Shown here piece after piece: positions 1 to 5,998 of a stretch of DNA of 6,086 bases. Source of the DNA: Pseudomonadota bacterium (lineage in GTDB: Bacteria; Pseudomonadota; Alphaproteobacteria; Kiloniellales; J153); contig JACZWN010000194.1 in the NCBI GenBank assembly GCA_022572105.1, positions 1 to 6,086 on the forward strand, in the 5' to 3' direction. The position numbers and the translations under genes were made by a program. Under the pieces are notes generated by a model. The model did not search any database. It was not told where the DNA came from and worked only from the letters and a program-made list of their open reading frames with translations. Each line of letters begins with the position of its first letter. The stretch's first letter is position 1.

Positions 1-605
1 CCGCCCAGAGCATCGATAGAGCATTGTAAGCCTTGGCATATAGCGTTGAGATCTGAACGGTGCTCTTTTACAAATGCGTCCGGCGCAAACCAGGGGTCGT
101 TCCAATAGCTGATCGTTGCCGAATCTTTAGTGTCGAGAAAGGCCTTTTCCGATGACACGATGAAAAGGTCCGAATTATTTTGCATCGCGAAAGTTAAGGC
201 CGCTATGTCATCGTAATGCAAAATACCCCAATCTTTAGCTAGACTGGGCGGCACAACAGCATACCCGCCTGTTTCAAGCGTAAACCCCACGCTTACTTTC
301 TGATCTTTGAAGCTCTTCTGAAGATCCGCTGCCCGCTCGACCGGGAAGTCCTTGAATGGATAGGCGTAAAGAATTACGGCTTCCTCGGCGAGAGCCGGCG
401 CTGTGTAGCGCGCCAGCATGAATCCGGTTTGGCGCCACCACCCATGCTCTTCGAAAATCGCTACATTCTTTCCGCTTATGGCCGCCTCCAAAGCGGACAC
501 GGGGTCGAACGAGGCTGCTCGCTGGGTCGCGAGGAATGTCCCCACGACTAAAAAGCCGAAGGCGATTCCGCTCGCGATCCAACCTCGGGTTATCCTGTTC
601 CTCAT
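1..605 (-). CDS. unrecognised exported or membrane-anchored protein, C-terminus beyond left edge
   Basis: I do not recognise this protein. The frame starting with ATG at 605 is open for all 201 codons to the left edge, so the gene is partial at its 3' end. The start is supported by a GAGGA ribosome-binding site at 613-617, seven bases upstream. The N-terminus begins MRNRITRGW, followed by a hydrophobic stretch of about 17 residues (IASGIAFGFLVVGTFLA), which fits a signal peptide or a single membrane anchor with the rest outside the cytoplasm. The remaining part is mixed and soluble-looking, rich in aromatic residues (EEHGWWRQ near residue 53, SYWNDPWF near 170), with two Cys close together near the visible end (ICQGLQC). 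It begins 21 bases after the stop of the membrane-protein gene at 627-992, so the two probably form one transcript. Base composition is less GC-rich than in the phage genes, which suggests separate ancestry. Coding status is inferred from the uninterrupted frame, ribosome-binding site and operon spacing. Confidence 0.75.
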   Translation of the reverse strand, partial: MRNRITRGWIASGIAFGFLVVGTFLATQRAASFDPVSALEAAISGKNVAIFEEHGWWRQTGFMLARYTAPALAEEAVILYAYPFKDFPVERAADLQKSFKDQKVSVGFTLETGGYAVVPPSLAKDWGILHYDDIAALTFAMQNNSDLFIVSSEKAFLDTKDSATISYWNDPWFAPDAFVKEHRSDLNAICQGLQCSIDALG

Positions 606-626
606 GCTTGGTTCCTCGCTGAGCGA

Positions 627-992
627 TCAGCCGAAAATCTGCTGGACAACGTTGCCCACTAATACCCTGTAAACGATCAGCGGTGCCGCAGCCCCAACAA
701 TGAAGTATTTCCAAACGTGGGTCTCATCCAGTCGTTCGACCAGTGCCACGCTGAGCACGGTTATGAATAAAATCCCAACACCAGAGCTCACTGCGCCCTG
801 GGGATTCTGGACAAGATCCGTTAAAAAAGTGAAAACGCTCGTGCTTGCCAAACCTTGGCCAATCGTTGCACCTACGGCCCCAGCCGCCGCAAACCACCGC
901 TTCTCAAGGTCAGTAATCACTCTGTGTTGCGTGCAAGTGAATCCCTCGTTCAGAACCCTATTGCACTGTCGCGGGCCACTTGGGGCGTTCAT
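627..992 (-). CDS. small multi-span membrane protein, unrecognised
   Basis: This 121-residue protein has a hydrophilic N-terminus of about 30 residues followed by hydrophobic segments at roughly 33-58 (weaker, Ala/Gly-rich), 66-86 (AVSSGVGILFITVLSVALV) and 93-112 (VWKYFIVGAAAPLIVYRVLV). This predicts two or three inner-membrane helices. No family motif is recognised. The ATG at 992 has a GA-rich ribosome-binding region (AAAGGGCGAGAG) just upstream. A GTG start further in, at VITDLEKRW, is possible but has no visible ribosome-binding site. The first 35 bases overlap the out-of-frame tail of the broken protease frame. The exported-protein gene begins 21 bases after its stop on the same strand, which suggests an operon and perhaps a joint role at the membrane. 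The size and helices could suit a holin-like protein, but nothing specific supports that. Confidence 0.72.
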   Translation of the reverse strand: MNAPSGPRQCNRVLNEGFTCTQHRVITDLEKRWFAAAGAVGATIGQGLASTSVFTFLTDLVQNPQGAVSSGVGILFITVLSVALVERLDETHVWKYFIVGAAAPLIVYRVLVGNVVQQIFG

Positions 993-1446
993 GGTGCTCT
1001 CGCCCTTTGAATGCCGGGAATACCACCATAATGCCCCAGATTTCCATTGGATACAACTGTTGCATTTCCTTCCCCAGCATGCGTGTATTCTCCGAAACGC
1101 TCATGAAGTAGTGGCTGATCGTGCTCTTACGCCGCCACGTGGAGCGCGGCAGATGCCGAGCGCCTTGGCCGGCCGCGGTCTCGCGGATGTCCTCCCAGAC
1201 GCCGATGGGCGCGCGCGCGTCGTGCTGCCACAGCATCTTGATCCGCCCGGGCCGGGCGATGGTCGCGGCAAAGGCGCCGGGCTCGACCACGTCGCCGACC
1301 ATGTCTTGGTTGCCGAAGGTCGAGGCCAGGCCCTCGAAGACGCCGACCTCGACGCCGTCGTCGCCGGTCAGGGTCTGGATCGTCTTCAGTTCGAAGGGCA
1401 CGTCCAGGCGCTCGGGGGCGCCCACGGGTTCGCGTTGCGGCTCCAT
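958..1446 (-). pseudogene. HK97-family prohead protease, truncated
   Basis: The first 93 residues or so (1168-1446) match the N-terminal half of HK97-family prohead (capsid maturation) proteases of GTAs and tailed phages. Visible hallmarks are FEGLASTFGNQDMVGDVV, PGAFAATI, and KMLWQHDARAPIGVWEDIRE, which carries the catalytic His (residue 75). Family members cut scaffold and major capsid protein during head assembly with a Ser-His type active site, and the Ser lies downstream in a GLSIGF-like motif. Here the match stops after AAG (residue 93). The frame then runs through unrelated sequence (GARHLPRSTWRRKST, then a lower-GC stretch) to a stop at 958, giving 162 residues in place of the usual roughly 180-220 and no Ser motif. 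The start ATG at 1446 has AAGGAG about 11 bases upstream. The last 48 codons, from an ATG at 1104, could be a separate small reading frame, but no ribosome-binding site precedes them. Protease activity is very unlikely. The major capsid gene expected next is absent. Confidence 0.85.
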
Positions 1447-1464
1447 GGCTCAAGGGTCTCCTTG

Positions 1465-1483
1465 GCGCGCCCAATGGGCGCGC
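1465..1483. repeat. perfect 8-bp inverted repeat between divergent genes
   Basis: The arms GCGCGCCC (1465-1472) and GGGCGCGC (1476-1483) are separated by AAT. The palindrome sits in the 98-bp gap between the divergent protease remnant (start 1446, minus) and the DUF1330 gene (start 1545, plus). It could be an operator or a transcript hairpin. In such GC-rich DNA a GC-only palindrome is also fairly likely by chance. Confidence 0.35.
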
Positions 1484-1544
1484 GTTCCGTGCTAGTCTCG
1501 GGGTCGAAGTGGGATGCAAGCGAACCGAAGGGAGGCCGAGCCCG

Positions 1545-1829
1545 ATGCCCGCATACTGGTTTTCAAGCGCCAACGTCACCGACGAAGCCGCCATGGCCGA
1601 CTACGCCAAGCTCGCCCGGCCGGCCATCGAAAAGCACGGCGGGCGCTACCTGGCGCGCGGCGGGCGCCACGTCCGGCTCGAGGGCGCGGACTGGGAGCGC
1701 CACGTGATCATCGAGTTCCCCTCGCTCGAGGCGGCCGAGGCCTGCTACCGCTCGCCCGAATACCAGGAGGCGCTGGTCTTCGCCAAAAAGGCGGTCCAGC
1801 GCAACGCCTGCATCGTCGAGGGGCTGTAG
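1545..1829 (+). CDS. DUF1330 family protein
   Basis: This 94-residue protein matches the DUF1330 family, small cytoplasmic proteins with a dimeric alpha/beta-barrel (ferredoxin-like) fold whose biochemical role is mostly unknown. Typical features are the opening strand MPAYWFSSANVTD, the helix with AMADYAKLARPAIEKHGGRY (residues 16-35) leading into LARGG, the central strand HVIIEFPSLEAAEACY (53-68), and the family-typical SPEYQEAL (70-77). The length is normal for the family. The ATG at 1545 is preferred over an upstream ATG at 1509 because AAGGGAGG (1528-1535) lies nine bases before it and because family homology begins at MPAYW. The GC-rich composition matches a resident chromosomal gene better than it matches the lower-GC DNA to the left or the hicA-like stretch to the right. 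It is transcribed away from the protease remnant and has no expected role in a phage particle, so it is probably chromosomal cargo or flanking sequence caught between head genes. Confidence 0.88.
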   Translation: MPAYWFSSANVTDEAAMADYAKLARPAIEKHGGRYLARGGRHVRLEGADWERHVIIEFPSLEAAEACYRSPEYQEALVFAKKAVQRNACIVEGL

Positions 1830-2042
1830 GGGCGCGGCGGATCGCTATATCGCCATCCGTCGCGGCCAAACGGAACTTATTCGCTATAATGCAAGAATCT
1901 TGGAAACCGCCAATTTCGTTTTGGATCGGTCCCATGGTCCAAGGTTATCTCGAACGCCGACGGGCGGAAATTCCTGGCAGCCGTTATCGTTTGCGGTGAC
2001 GTGGAGGCGGGTCGTTGCGTACTTCGAGGCGTTTTTCGGACG

Positions 2043-2261
2043 ATGAAAACATGGAAGTTTAGATATTTCATTCGAATGCTTGAGCAGCACGACTTTGTGC
2101 TGGATCGTCAACGCGGCAGCAGCCGAATCTACAAGGGAGTGGTCGGAGGAAAAATGCGCCTGGTTTCGGTTCACTATCATCGCGGCAGCGATGACATTAG
2201 GCGTGGCACCCTTAATTCTATGATCCGCCAGTCGGGCCTGCCCAAAAAACTTTTCCGGTGA
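2043..2261 (+). CDS. HicA-like (YcfA family) toxin homologue with altered active site
   Basis: This 72-residue protein has the small double-stranded-RNA-binding-like fold of HicA toxins, which cleave mRNA and are neutralised by HicB. Visible marks are KFRYFIRMLEQHDFVLDRQRGS (residues 5-26, helix then strand), RIYKG (28-32), LVSVHYH (40-46), and the C-terminal GTLNSMIRQSGL (55-66) ending PKKLFR, typical of one HicA subfamily. Active HicA proteins normally carry a catalytic His directly after the RxxGS motif (GSHRIY). Here the residue is Ser27 (GSSRIY), so RNase activity is doubtful. The ATG at 2043 is chosen because homology starts at MKTWKF. The ribosome-binding region is weak (GAGG about 14 bases upstream). 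An in-frame GTG at 2001 would add 14 unmatched residues. No HicB gene lies downstream on the same strand. The only HicB-like gene is on the opposite strand, ending 11 bases away. Confidence 0.84.
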   Translation: MKTWKFRYFIRMLEQHDFVLDRQRGSSRIYKGVVGGKMRLVSVHYHRGSDDIRRGTLNSMIRQSGLPKKLFR

Positions 2262-2272
2262 CTTGGACCGGC

Positions 2273-2578
2273 TCAGGCGGCGGACGGCACCGTGAACTGG
2301 TGATGGTAGCCGTCGCCATCGTCGCCTGTGAAAAGCGACCGCAGGGCGTAGCCGAGAAACCTCAGTCTTAGCGAAAGCGGCGCGGGGCGATCGAGTAGAT
2401 GCGCGCGTTCTGTTTCCGGAAGCGCCGTTACCGCCTCAACATGCAAGGCGATGGCCTCGTTCAAGGCATGGAACACGGCCTCGAACGTTTTTTCTTGAAC
2501 CGCAATATCGAGATCCAGGCAGATGGCCTCCCACTCGCCGTTACGGCCCTCGGCGTGACATCTTAGAACCTTGCGCAT
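2273..2578 (-). CDS. HicB-like small protein
   Basis: This 101-residue protein has a HicB-like antitoxin fold in its first half. A strand (KVLRCHAEGRNGEWEAICLD, residues 3-22) carries the acidic CLDLDIAVQ segment (20-28), followed by the helix TFEAVFHALNEAIALHVEAV (31-50), which matches the usual pattern of HicB N-terminal domains. The second half (ALPETERAHLLDRPAPLSLRLRF, then HHQFTVPSA) is not a clear DNA-binding domain. It resembles a family of stand-alone alphaproteobacterial HicB-like proteins. The ATG at 2578 has GAGAGG six bases upstream. The frame continues open upstream for hundreds of codons in GC-rich DNA, but homology begins only at MRKVLR. It is convergent with the HicA-like gene, with an 11-base gap between stops. 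True hicAB modules are co-directional operons, so whether these two are partners is uncertain. Confidence 0.75.
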   Translation of the reverse strand: MRKVLRCHAEGRNGEWEAICLDLDIAVQEKTFEAVFHALNEAIALHVEAVTALPETERAHLLDRPAPLSLRLRFLGYALRSLFTGDDGDGYHHQFTVPSAA

Positions 2579-2611
2579 GATGGCCTCTCGCGGTCGAACG
2601 GCGGCGCCTCT

Positions 2612-2636
2612 CCAGCCGGCGTGGCCAGCCGGCGTG
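2612..2636. repeat. two-copy tandem repeat, 13-bp period
   Basis: CCAGCCGGCGTG occurs at 2612-2623 and again, identical, at 2625-2636, with one G between the copies. Each copy contains the palindrome GCCGGC. The pair ends 34 bases upstream of the HicB-like start codon on the minus strand, where an operator for that gene could lie. A role in regulation is inference from position only. Confidence 0.5.
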
Positions 2637-2710
2637 TATCGTCGTCCCTGCATGATCCTTTTTATCGGGTAACTTCCCGTTAAATCGGAAAGCGACCGTT
2701 CCGTAGACCG

Positions 2711-2740
2711 ATAATAGGCCTCCGAGGCGGGACATCGCAA
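2711..2740 (-). promoter_or_regulatory. candidate sigma-70-type promoter for the HicB-like gene
   Basis: On the minus strand, TTGCGA (2740 to 2735) is followed after 18 bases by TATTAT (2716 to 2711). These match the -35 consensus at four of six positions and the -10 at five of six. It points toward the HicB-like gene but lies about 130 bases before its start, so the leader would be long and the tandem repeat would fall inside it. Confidence 0.3.
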
Positions 2741-3010
2741 GCCTCGAATGCTGCACTGCAATAACTGGTCGTGGTGACCGATTTGGAATTCACCCGAAGC
2801 GCCATGCGACTCATTCGTCCGGCGCCGATTCGGTCTAAACGCCGAGATTACCGTGCGCTGTAGCGCGGAAAAACGGGTGATGGGAAAGGGCCCTGCAAGG
2901 ACCTCCGGATGGCCCGTGAGGTTGCCGAGCCATGGATTTTGTCCATCCGCGGGCACGTTTTCGCCCCAATCCTCGTATAACAGGTATCGGGGGACGGAAG
3001 GGACCATGCC

Positions 3011-3487
3011 ATGACCATGAAAAAGCTCGTCGCAGTCCTGGCCGCCGCGGCGCTGCTGGTTACCGCCGCCGCGCCGCCCGCGTTCGCCGGCACCGGTTAC
3101 CGGCACCACGGCTTCGGGCACGGCTATTCCTATTACGGCGGCCATTACTACAAGCACCGGCCGTACTACCGCTACGGCTATGGGTACGGCCATATCGGGT
3201 TCCACGGCCACGGCGACGCCGCCGTGGTGCTCGGCGTGCTCGCCGGCGCGGTCGTGCTCGGCGCCCTGCTGTCGCGCCCGCGCCCGGTGTTCGCCCGCCC
3301 TGCGTTCGCCCGCCCGGCGGTTCTTCGCAGTCCCTCGGGCGCGGCGCTCGGCAACTGCGTGCAGACCCTGGGCACCGGGACCTGGAACGGCCGCCCGGCC
3401 CGCTTCGCCGGCACCCGGTGCACCGACCCGGCGGGGCGCGGCTACGTCGTCAACGATTCCGTGCGCTTCCTGATGTACCTGAACTAA
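3011..3487 (+). CDS. secreted His/Tyr/Gly-rich protein with hydrophobic segment
   Basis: The 158-residue product has a clear Sec signal peptide: MTMKK, a hydrophobic core LVAVLAAAALLVTAAA, and a signal peptidase I site after PAFA (residue 26). It is followed by a low-complexity region (28-69) with eight His and eleven Tyr between Gly residues, a hydrophobic Gly/Ala/Val/Leu stretch (70-88) that may be a membrane segment or glycine-zipper-like helix, a short RPAFARPA-type repeat (95-103), and a C-terminal domain with two Cys (116 and 137) and ending VRFLMYLN. It resembles exported alphaproteobacterial proteins annotated as hypothetical, with no known function. The His-rich part could bind metal and the Cys pair could form a disulfide in the envelope; both are inferences. 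The start at 3011 is preferred over ATGs at 3006 and 3017 because GGAAGGGA (2996-3003) lies seven bases before it. Its stop is only four bases from the convergent portal stop, which marks a tight boundary between phage and non-phage DNA. Confidence 0.8.
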   Translation: MTMKKLVAVLAAAALLVTAAAPPAFAGTGYRHHGFGHGYSYYGGHYYKHRPYYRYGYGYGHIGFHGHGDAAVVLGVLAGAVVLGALLSRPRPVFARPAFARPAVLRSPSGAALGNCVQTLGTGTWNGRPARFAGTRCTDPAGRGYVVNDSVRFLMYLN

Positions 3488-3491
3488 AGAG

Positions 3492-4742
3492 TCACGCCTC
3501 ATCGCGCGGCTCGCCGTCGCCCATCGCCCGCTCGCCGCGGCGCAAGGTCACACGGTCGCCGCCCGGCACCGGCGCGAAGCCGACGGCCTCGCGCTTCTCG
3601 TTGAGGGTCAGGAACTCGGCGGCCTCGAGCCGCGCCCAGGTCCTTTCGCGCCGGAGCGTGAGCGCCGGGATTTCGTCCAGGTCGAGGTCCAGCGCCAGCC
3701 CCTCGCCGAAGCGCGGGGCGAGCCAGCCGTTGAACTCGTCGCGCAGGTGGCCGAGCAGGGGCAGAACGGTGTCCTCCCAGAGCGCGAGGCGCGCCTCCTG
3801 GTAGTTGGAGTAGGTGTTGTCGCCCGGGATGCCGAGCAGCTGCGGCGGCACGCCGAAGGCCAGGGCGATATCGCGCGAGGCGGCGTGGCGGGTCTCGAGG
3901 AAATCCATGTCCTTGGGCGACAGGCTCATCTCCTGCCAGCGCAGGCCGCCGTCCAGGAGCATGGGGCGGCCGGCGTTCTTGGCGCCGCCGTACTGCTCGG
4001 CCACCTCCCGCTTGAGGCGCGCGAACTGCTCGTCGCTGAGGTTCGCCGCCGCGCCCTGGCCGGGTTCGAACACCAGCGCGCCCGAGGGCCGCGCCCCGTT
4101 CTGCAGCAGTGCCATGTTCCACTTGTCCGACTCGTTGCGCTGGTCGATGGCGGAGCCGGCCGGCTCGACGGGGCTCAGGCCGTACCAGTCGTCGAGCGGG
4201 TGGAAGGTCTTCAGGTGCAGGATCGGCGAGCCGCCGGTCACCGGATCGGCGTCCCAGCGCCGCTCGGCGCCGGCGAGCGTGAACACGAAGCCCTTGGGCA
4301 GGCCGGTCTTGCCGGCCACCACCTTCATGCGGTCGGGCCGGAGCGGCCACAGCTCGCGCGGCTCGCCGGTGCCCGGCGCCGCCTCGACGAAGGCGTTGCC
4401 GGCGATCAGATAGAAGCCGGTCACCGCCTCGATGAACTCGGAGCGCGCCATCATCGGGTTGGGCCGGGCGATGAGGTCGAGCAGCGGGTGCGCCGCCAGC
4501 CGCTCCAGCGCGCCGCCGCGCCGGCGCGTGAGGCGCCAAGGCACCGAGGCCGCGGCGCGGCTGACCTGGTTGATCGCCCGGAAGGCGATGACGTTCTTGC
4601 GGTAGGCCTCCTCGGCGAAGGCGTCGAAGCGCCGCGGCGACCAGACCGCCCGGCCCGGGTGCTGCAGGGCGATCAGCGGGCCGGCCCTGGAGGCCTTCAC
4701 TTCGCGGCGCAGGAGCGCCGTCCAGGCATCGCGCAAAGCCAT
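3492..4742 (-). CDS. HK97-family phage/GTA portal protein
   Basis: The portal forms the dodecameric ring at the capsid vertex through which DNA is packaged and ejected, and it docks the terminase. The 416-residue product has normal length and full family features: YRKNVIAFRAINQVSRAAAS (residues 47-66), the NPMMARSEFIEAVTGFYLIAG region (95-115) with NAFVEA, the LWPLRPDRMKVV segment (131-142), HPLDDWYGLSPVEPA (181-195), the NGARPSGALV motif (215-224), and the highly conserved SRDIALAFGVPPQLLGIPGD followed by NTYSNYQEA (289-317). The ATG at 4742 is chosen because GAGG lies five bases upstream and homology starts at MALRDAW. A longer frame to 4919 would add 59 residues encoded partly by the hairpin repeat and is rejected. 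No frameshift or stop is seen, so this is the one apparently intact head gene. It is separated from the terminase by 295 bp and convergent with the secreted-protein gene. Sequence style resembles GTA portals, but HK97-like prophages are not excluded. Confidence 0.97.
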   Translation of the reverse strand: MALRDAWTALLRREVKASRAGPLIALQHPGRAVWSPRRFDAFAEEAYRKNVIAFRAINQVSRAAASVPWRLTRRRGGALERLAAHPLLDLIARPNPMMARSEFIEAVTGFYLIAGNAFVEAAPGTGEPRELWPLRPDRMKVVAGKTGLPKGFVFTLAGAERRWDADPVTGGSPILHLKTFHPLDDWYGLSPVEPAGSAIDQRNESDKWNMALLQNGARPSGALVFEPGQGAAANLSDEQFARLKREVAEQYGGAKNAGRPMLLDGGLRWQEMSLSPKDMDFLETRHAASRDIALAFGVPPQLLGIPGDNTYSNYQEARLALWEDTVLPLLGHLRDEFNGWLAPRFGEGLALDLDLDEIPALTLRRERTWARLEAAEFLTLNEKREAVGFAPVPGGDRVTLRRGERAMGDGEPRDEA

Positions 4743-4911
4743 GAGCACCTCGCCTTGGTTGATCGTTGCCGGTGCCGTCCTTGGCCGGTCCGGAAAAAAG
4801 GGCGCGGAGGGACGGGCCCGGGGGACAGGCGCCGCCCCTTCCGCAGTCGGGGAGGAGGGACAGGGAGGCCGGGAGTGCGAAGAGACACGAGAGAAGAAAC
4901 TAACGAAAAGG

Positions 4912-5013
4912 TTCACCACGAAGGCACGAAGGACACGAAGACACGAAGAACTTTTGGGTTGCGCGCATCGCGCGCTGAAACCCTCTTCGTGTCCTTCGTG
5001 TCTCTGTGGTGAA
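4912..5013. repeat. long imperfect inverted repeat (CACGAAG-type hairpin element)
   Basis: The arms at 4912-4941 and 4984-5013 are 30 bases each and pair with only four mismatches. They are built of CACGAAG/GACACGAAG units and bounded by TTCACCAC and its complement. Inside lies a second nested stem: GGGTT (4956-4960) with AACCC (4979-4983), and GCGCG (4961-4965) with CGCGC (4969-4973). The element falls between the terminase stop and the portal start. Similar ACGAAGG-rich dispersed intergenic hairpins are known from many environmental bacteria and often produce spurious protein ends such as FVSFVSLW or HHEGTKDTK, as happens here in the overlapping frames. A degenerate partial copy seems to lie at 4878-4900. 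It could act as a transcript hairpin or terminator-like structure, although no T-run follows, or be a non-autonomous mobile repeat. Confidence 0.85.
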
Positions 5014-5037
5014 TCGATTCTTGCGCCAAGCGCGGCG

Positions 5038-5997
5038 CTAAAGCGCGCGCAGCCTGGGTTCGCCGGCGCGTCCCAGCATGAGCTCGGTCAGCGCCCAGAC
5101 CCGCGCGTCGACGCGGTCCGGCGAGAAGCCGGCCGCGCCGCGCTCGAAATCGGCGGTCATCGCGCACATCTGGTCCTCGAGCTCGGGGAAGGCGCCGACG
5201 TGATGCACCTTGCCCTGCTCGTCCAAGGCCGCCACCGGCTCGGCCCGGCGCGCCTTGCCGCGGCTCGCGCGCACCGCCTTGTAGGAGACGTTTGCATCGA
5301 CGGTACGGATCACGTGCTCGATCATCTCGCCGCCGTGGTTGACCTCGCCGATGATGCGGTCGGCCTGCCAGCGCCGGTAGGCCGAAACCGCGGCGCGGCC
5401 CCAGGCGTCCGGCGTGGCGCGCAGGCTGGCGTCGTCGAGGACGTAGCCGTGACCGTCGGCGCCCAGGCCGGCCACCACGATGCCGGTCTCGGCGCTGGTT
5501 TCGCCCGAGCCGGCGGCCGGGTCGACCGCGACCACGACGCGGACCAGCTCGGGCGCCTTGGCGACCCGGAGCGCGTCGATGCGCGCGCGGGTCCAGAGCG
5601 CGCCGGGCACGTCGTCGAGCAGCTCGGCGTTCAGCTCCTGGCGGCCCAGGCGGGTGCCCTCGTAGCGCTTGATGATGCGCTTGATGAAGGCCGGCGCCAG
5701 GTTGGCCATGTTCTCGTAGCTCGTGCCGCGGGTGATCACGGTGTCCGGGTCCTCGATCAGGGATTTCAGGGTCTTGATGGGGCGCGGCGTGGTGGTCACG
5801 CACTGGCGCGGCCGGGCGCCCAGGCGCAGGCCGAACTGCAGCTGGTCCCAGGTCGCCTCGGCGTGGCGCCACTTGGCCAGTTCGTCGGCCCAGGCCAGGT
5901 CGTGCTGGGGCCCGCGCAACTGGTCCGGCTCGATGGCGTTGTAGAGCGTCGCGCGCGCGCCGTTGGGCCAGACCAGGCGGCGCTTGGACGGCTGCCG
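5038..5997 (-). pseudogene. phage/GTA terminase large subunit, N-terminally truncated
   Basis: This is the C-terminal two-thirds of a large terminase, the packaging motor ATPase and headful nuclease. From the junction onward, about 318 codons match the family: PSKRRLVWPNGA (from 5991), LRGPQHDLAWADELAKW with the Walker B acidic pair (D codon near 5886), the TTTPRPIK coupling motif (near 5790), GTSYENMANLAPAF, and ELLDDVPGALW. The RNase H-like nuclease domain follows, with VVAVDPAAGSGE (first catalytic Asp near 5523), GEVNHGGEMIEHVI, and FSPDRVDARVWALTELML near the end. The stop is TAG at 5038-5040. The Walker A motif and the rest of the N-terminal ATPase domain are missing. Upstream of 5992-5998 the DNA matches a decarboxylase in another frame. 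No convincing start or ribosome-binding site exists for the terminase frame; the ATG at 6033 lies inside decarboxylase-derived DNA. A functional packaging motor is therefore not expected. Gene order with the portal downstream is canonical. Confidence 0.88.
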
Positions 5998-5998
5998 C

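Larger units (their letters stand above)
2579..3010. other. 432-bp divergent intergenic region
   Basis: This region separates the HicB-like gene (minus) from the secreted-protein gene (plus), so it should hold both promoters. I see a 13-bp tandem repeat near the HicB-like start, a candidate minus-strand promoter at 2711-2740, and for the plus gene a TATAAC box at 2976-2981 without a convincing -35 partner. The frames open across it show no recognisable protein. Composition is less GC-rich than in the phage genes. Confidence 0.5.

Noticed and set aside
1130..1168. Hint of a helix-turn-helix-like reading (AKALGICR) in the other frame beside the protease breakpoint, suggesting a recombinase tail
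   Set aside because: Far too short to assign; the similarity is only a general impression.
1885..1890. Perfect TATAAT hexamer as a promoter for the HicA-like gene
   Set aside because: No -35-like hexamer at the proper distance (the sequence there is GC-only), and it lies about 150 bases from the start codon. Kept only as a possibility.
1889..1999. Possible 36-codon plus-strand gene (MQESWKPPISF) before the HicA-like gene
   Set aside because: No ribosome-binding site, no recognisable family and very short; it is not a HicB.
2579..3502. Long upstream extension of the HicB-like frame on the minus strand
   Set aside because: It is antisense to the secreted-protein gene and shows no homology. 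The ATG at 2578 has its own ribosome-binding site and marks the start of family similarity.
4743..4919. N-terminal extension of the portal starting MVNLFVSFFSR
   Set aside because: It is encoded by the hairpin repeat and a low-complexity spacer, has no ribosome-binding site, and portal homology and a good ribosome-binding site support the ATG at 4742.
3747..5012. Long plus-strand frames opposite the portal and terminase genes
   Set aside because: These are GC-rich antisense shadows of well-supported minus-strand genes, with no homology of their own.
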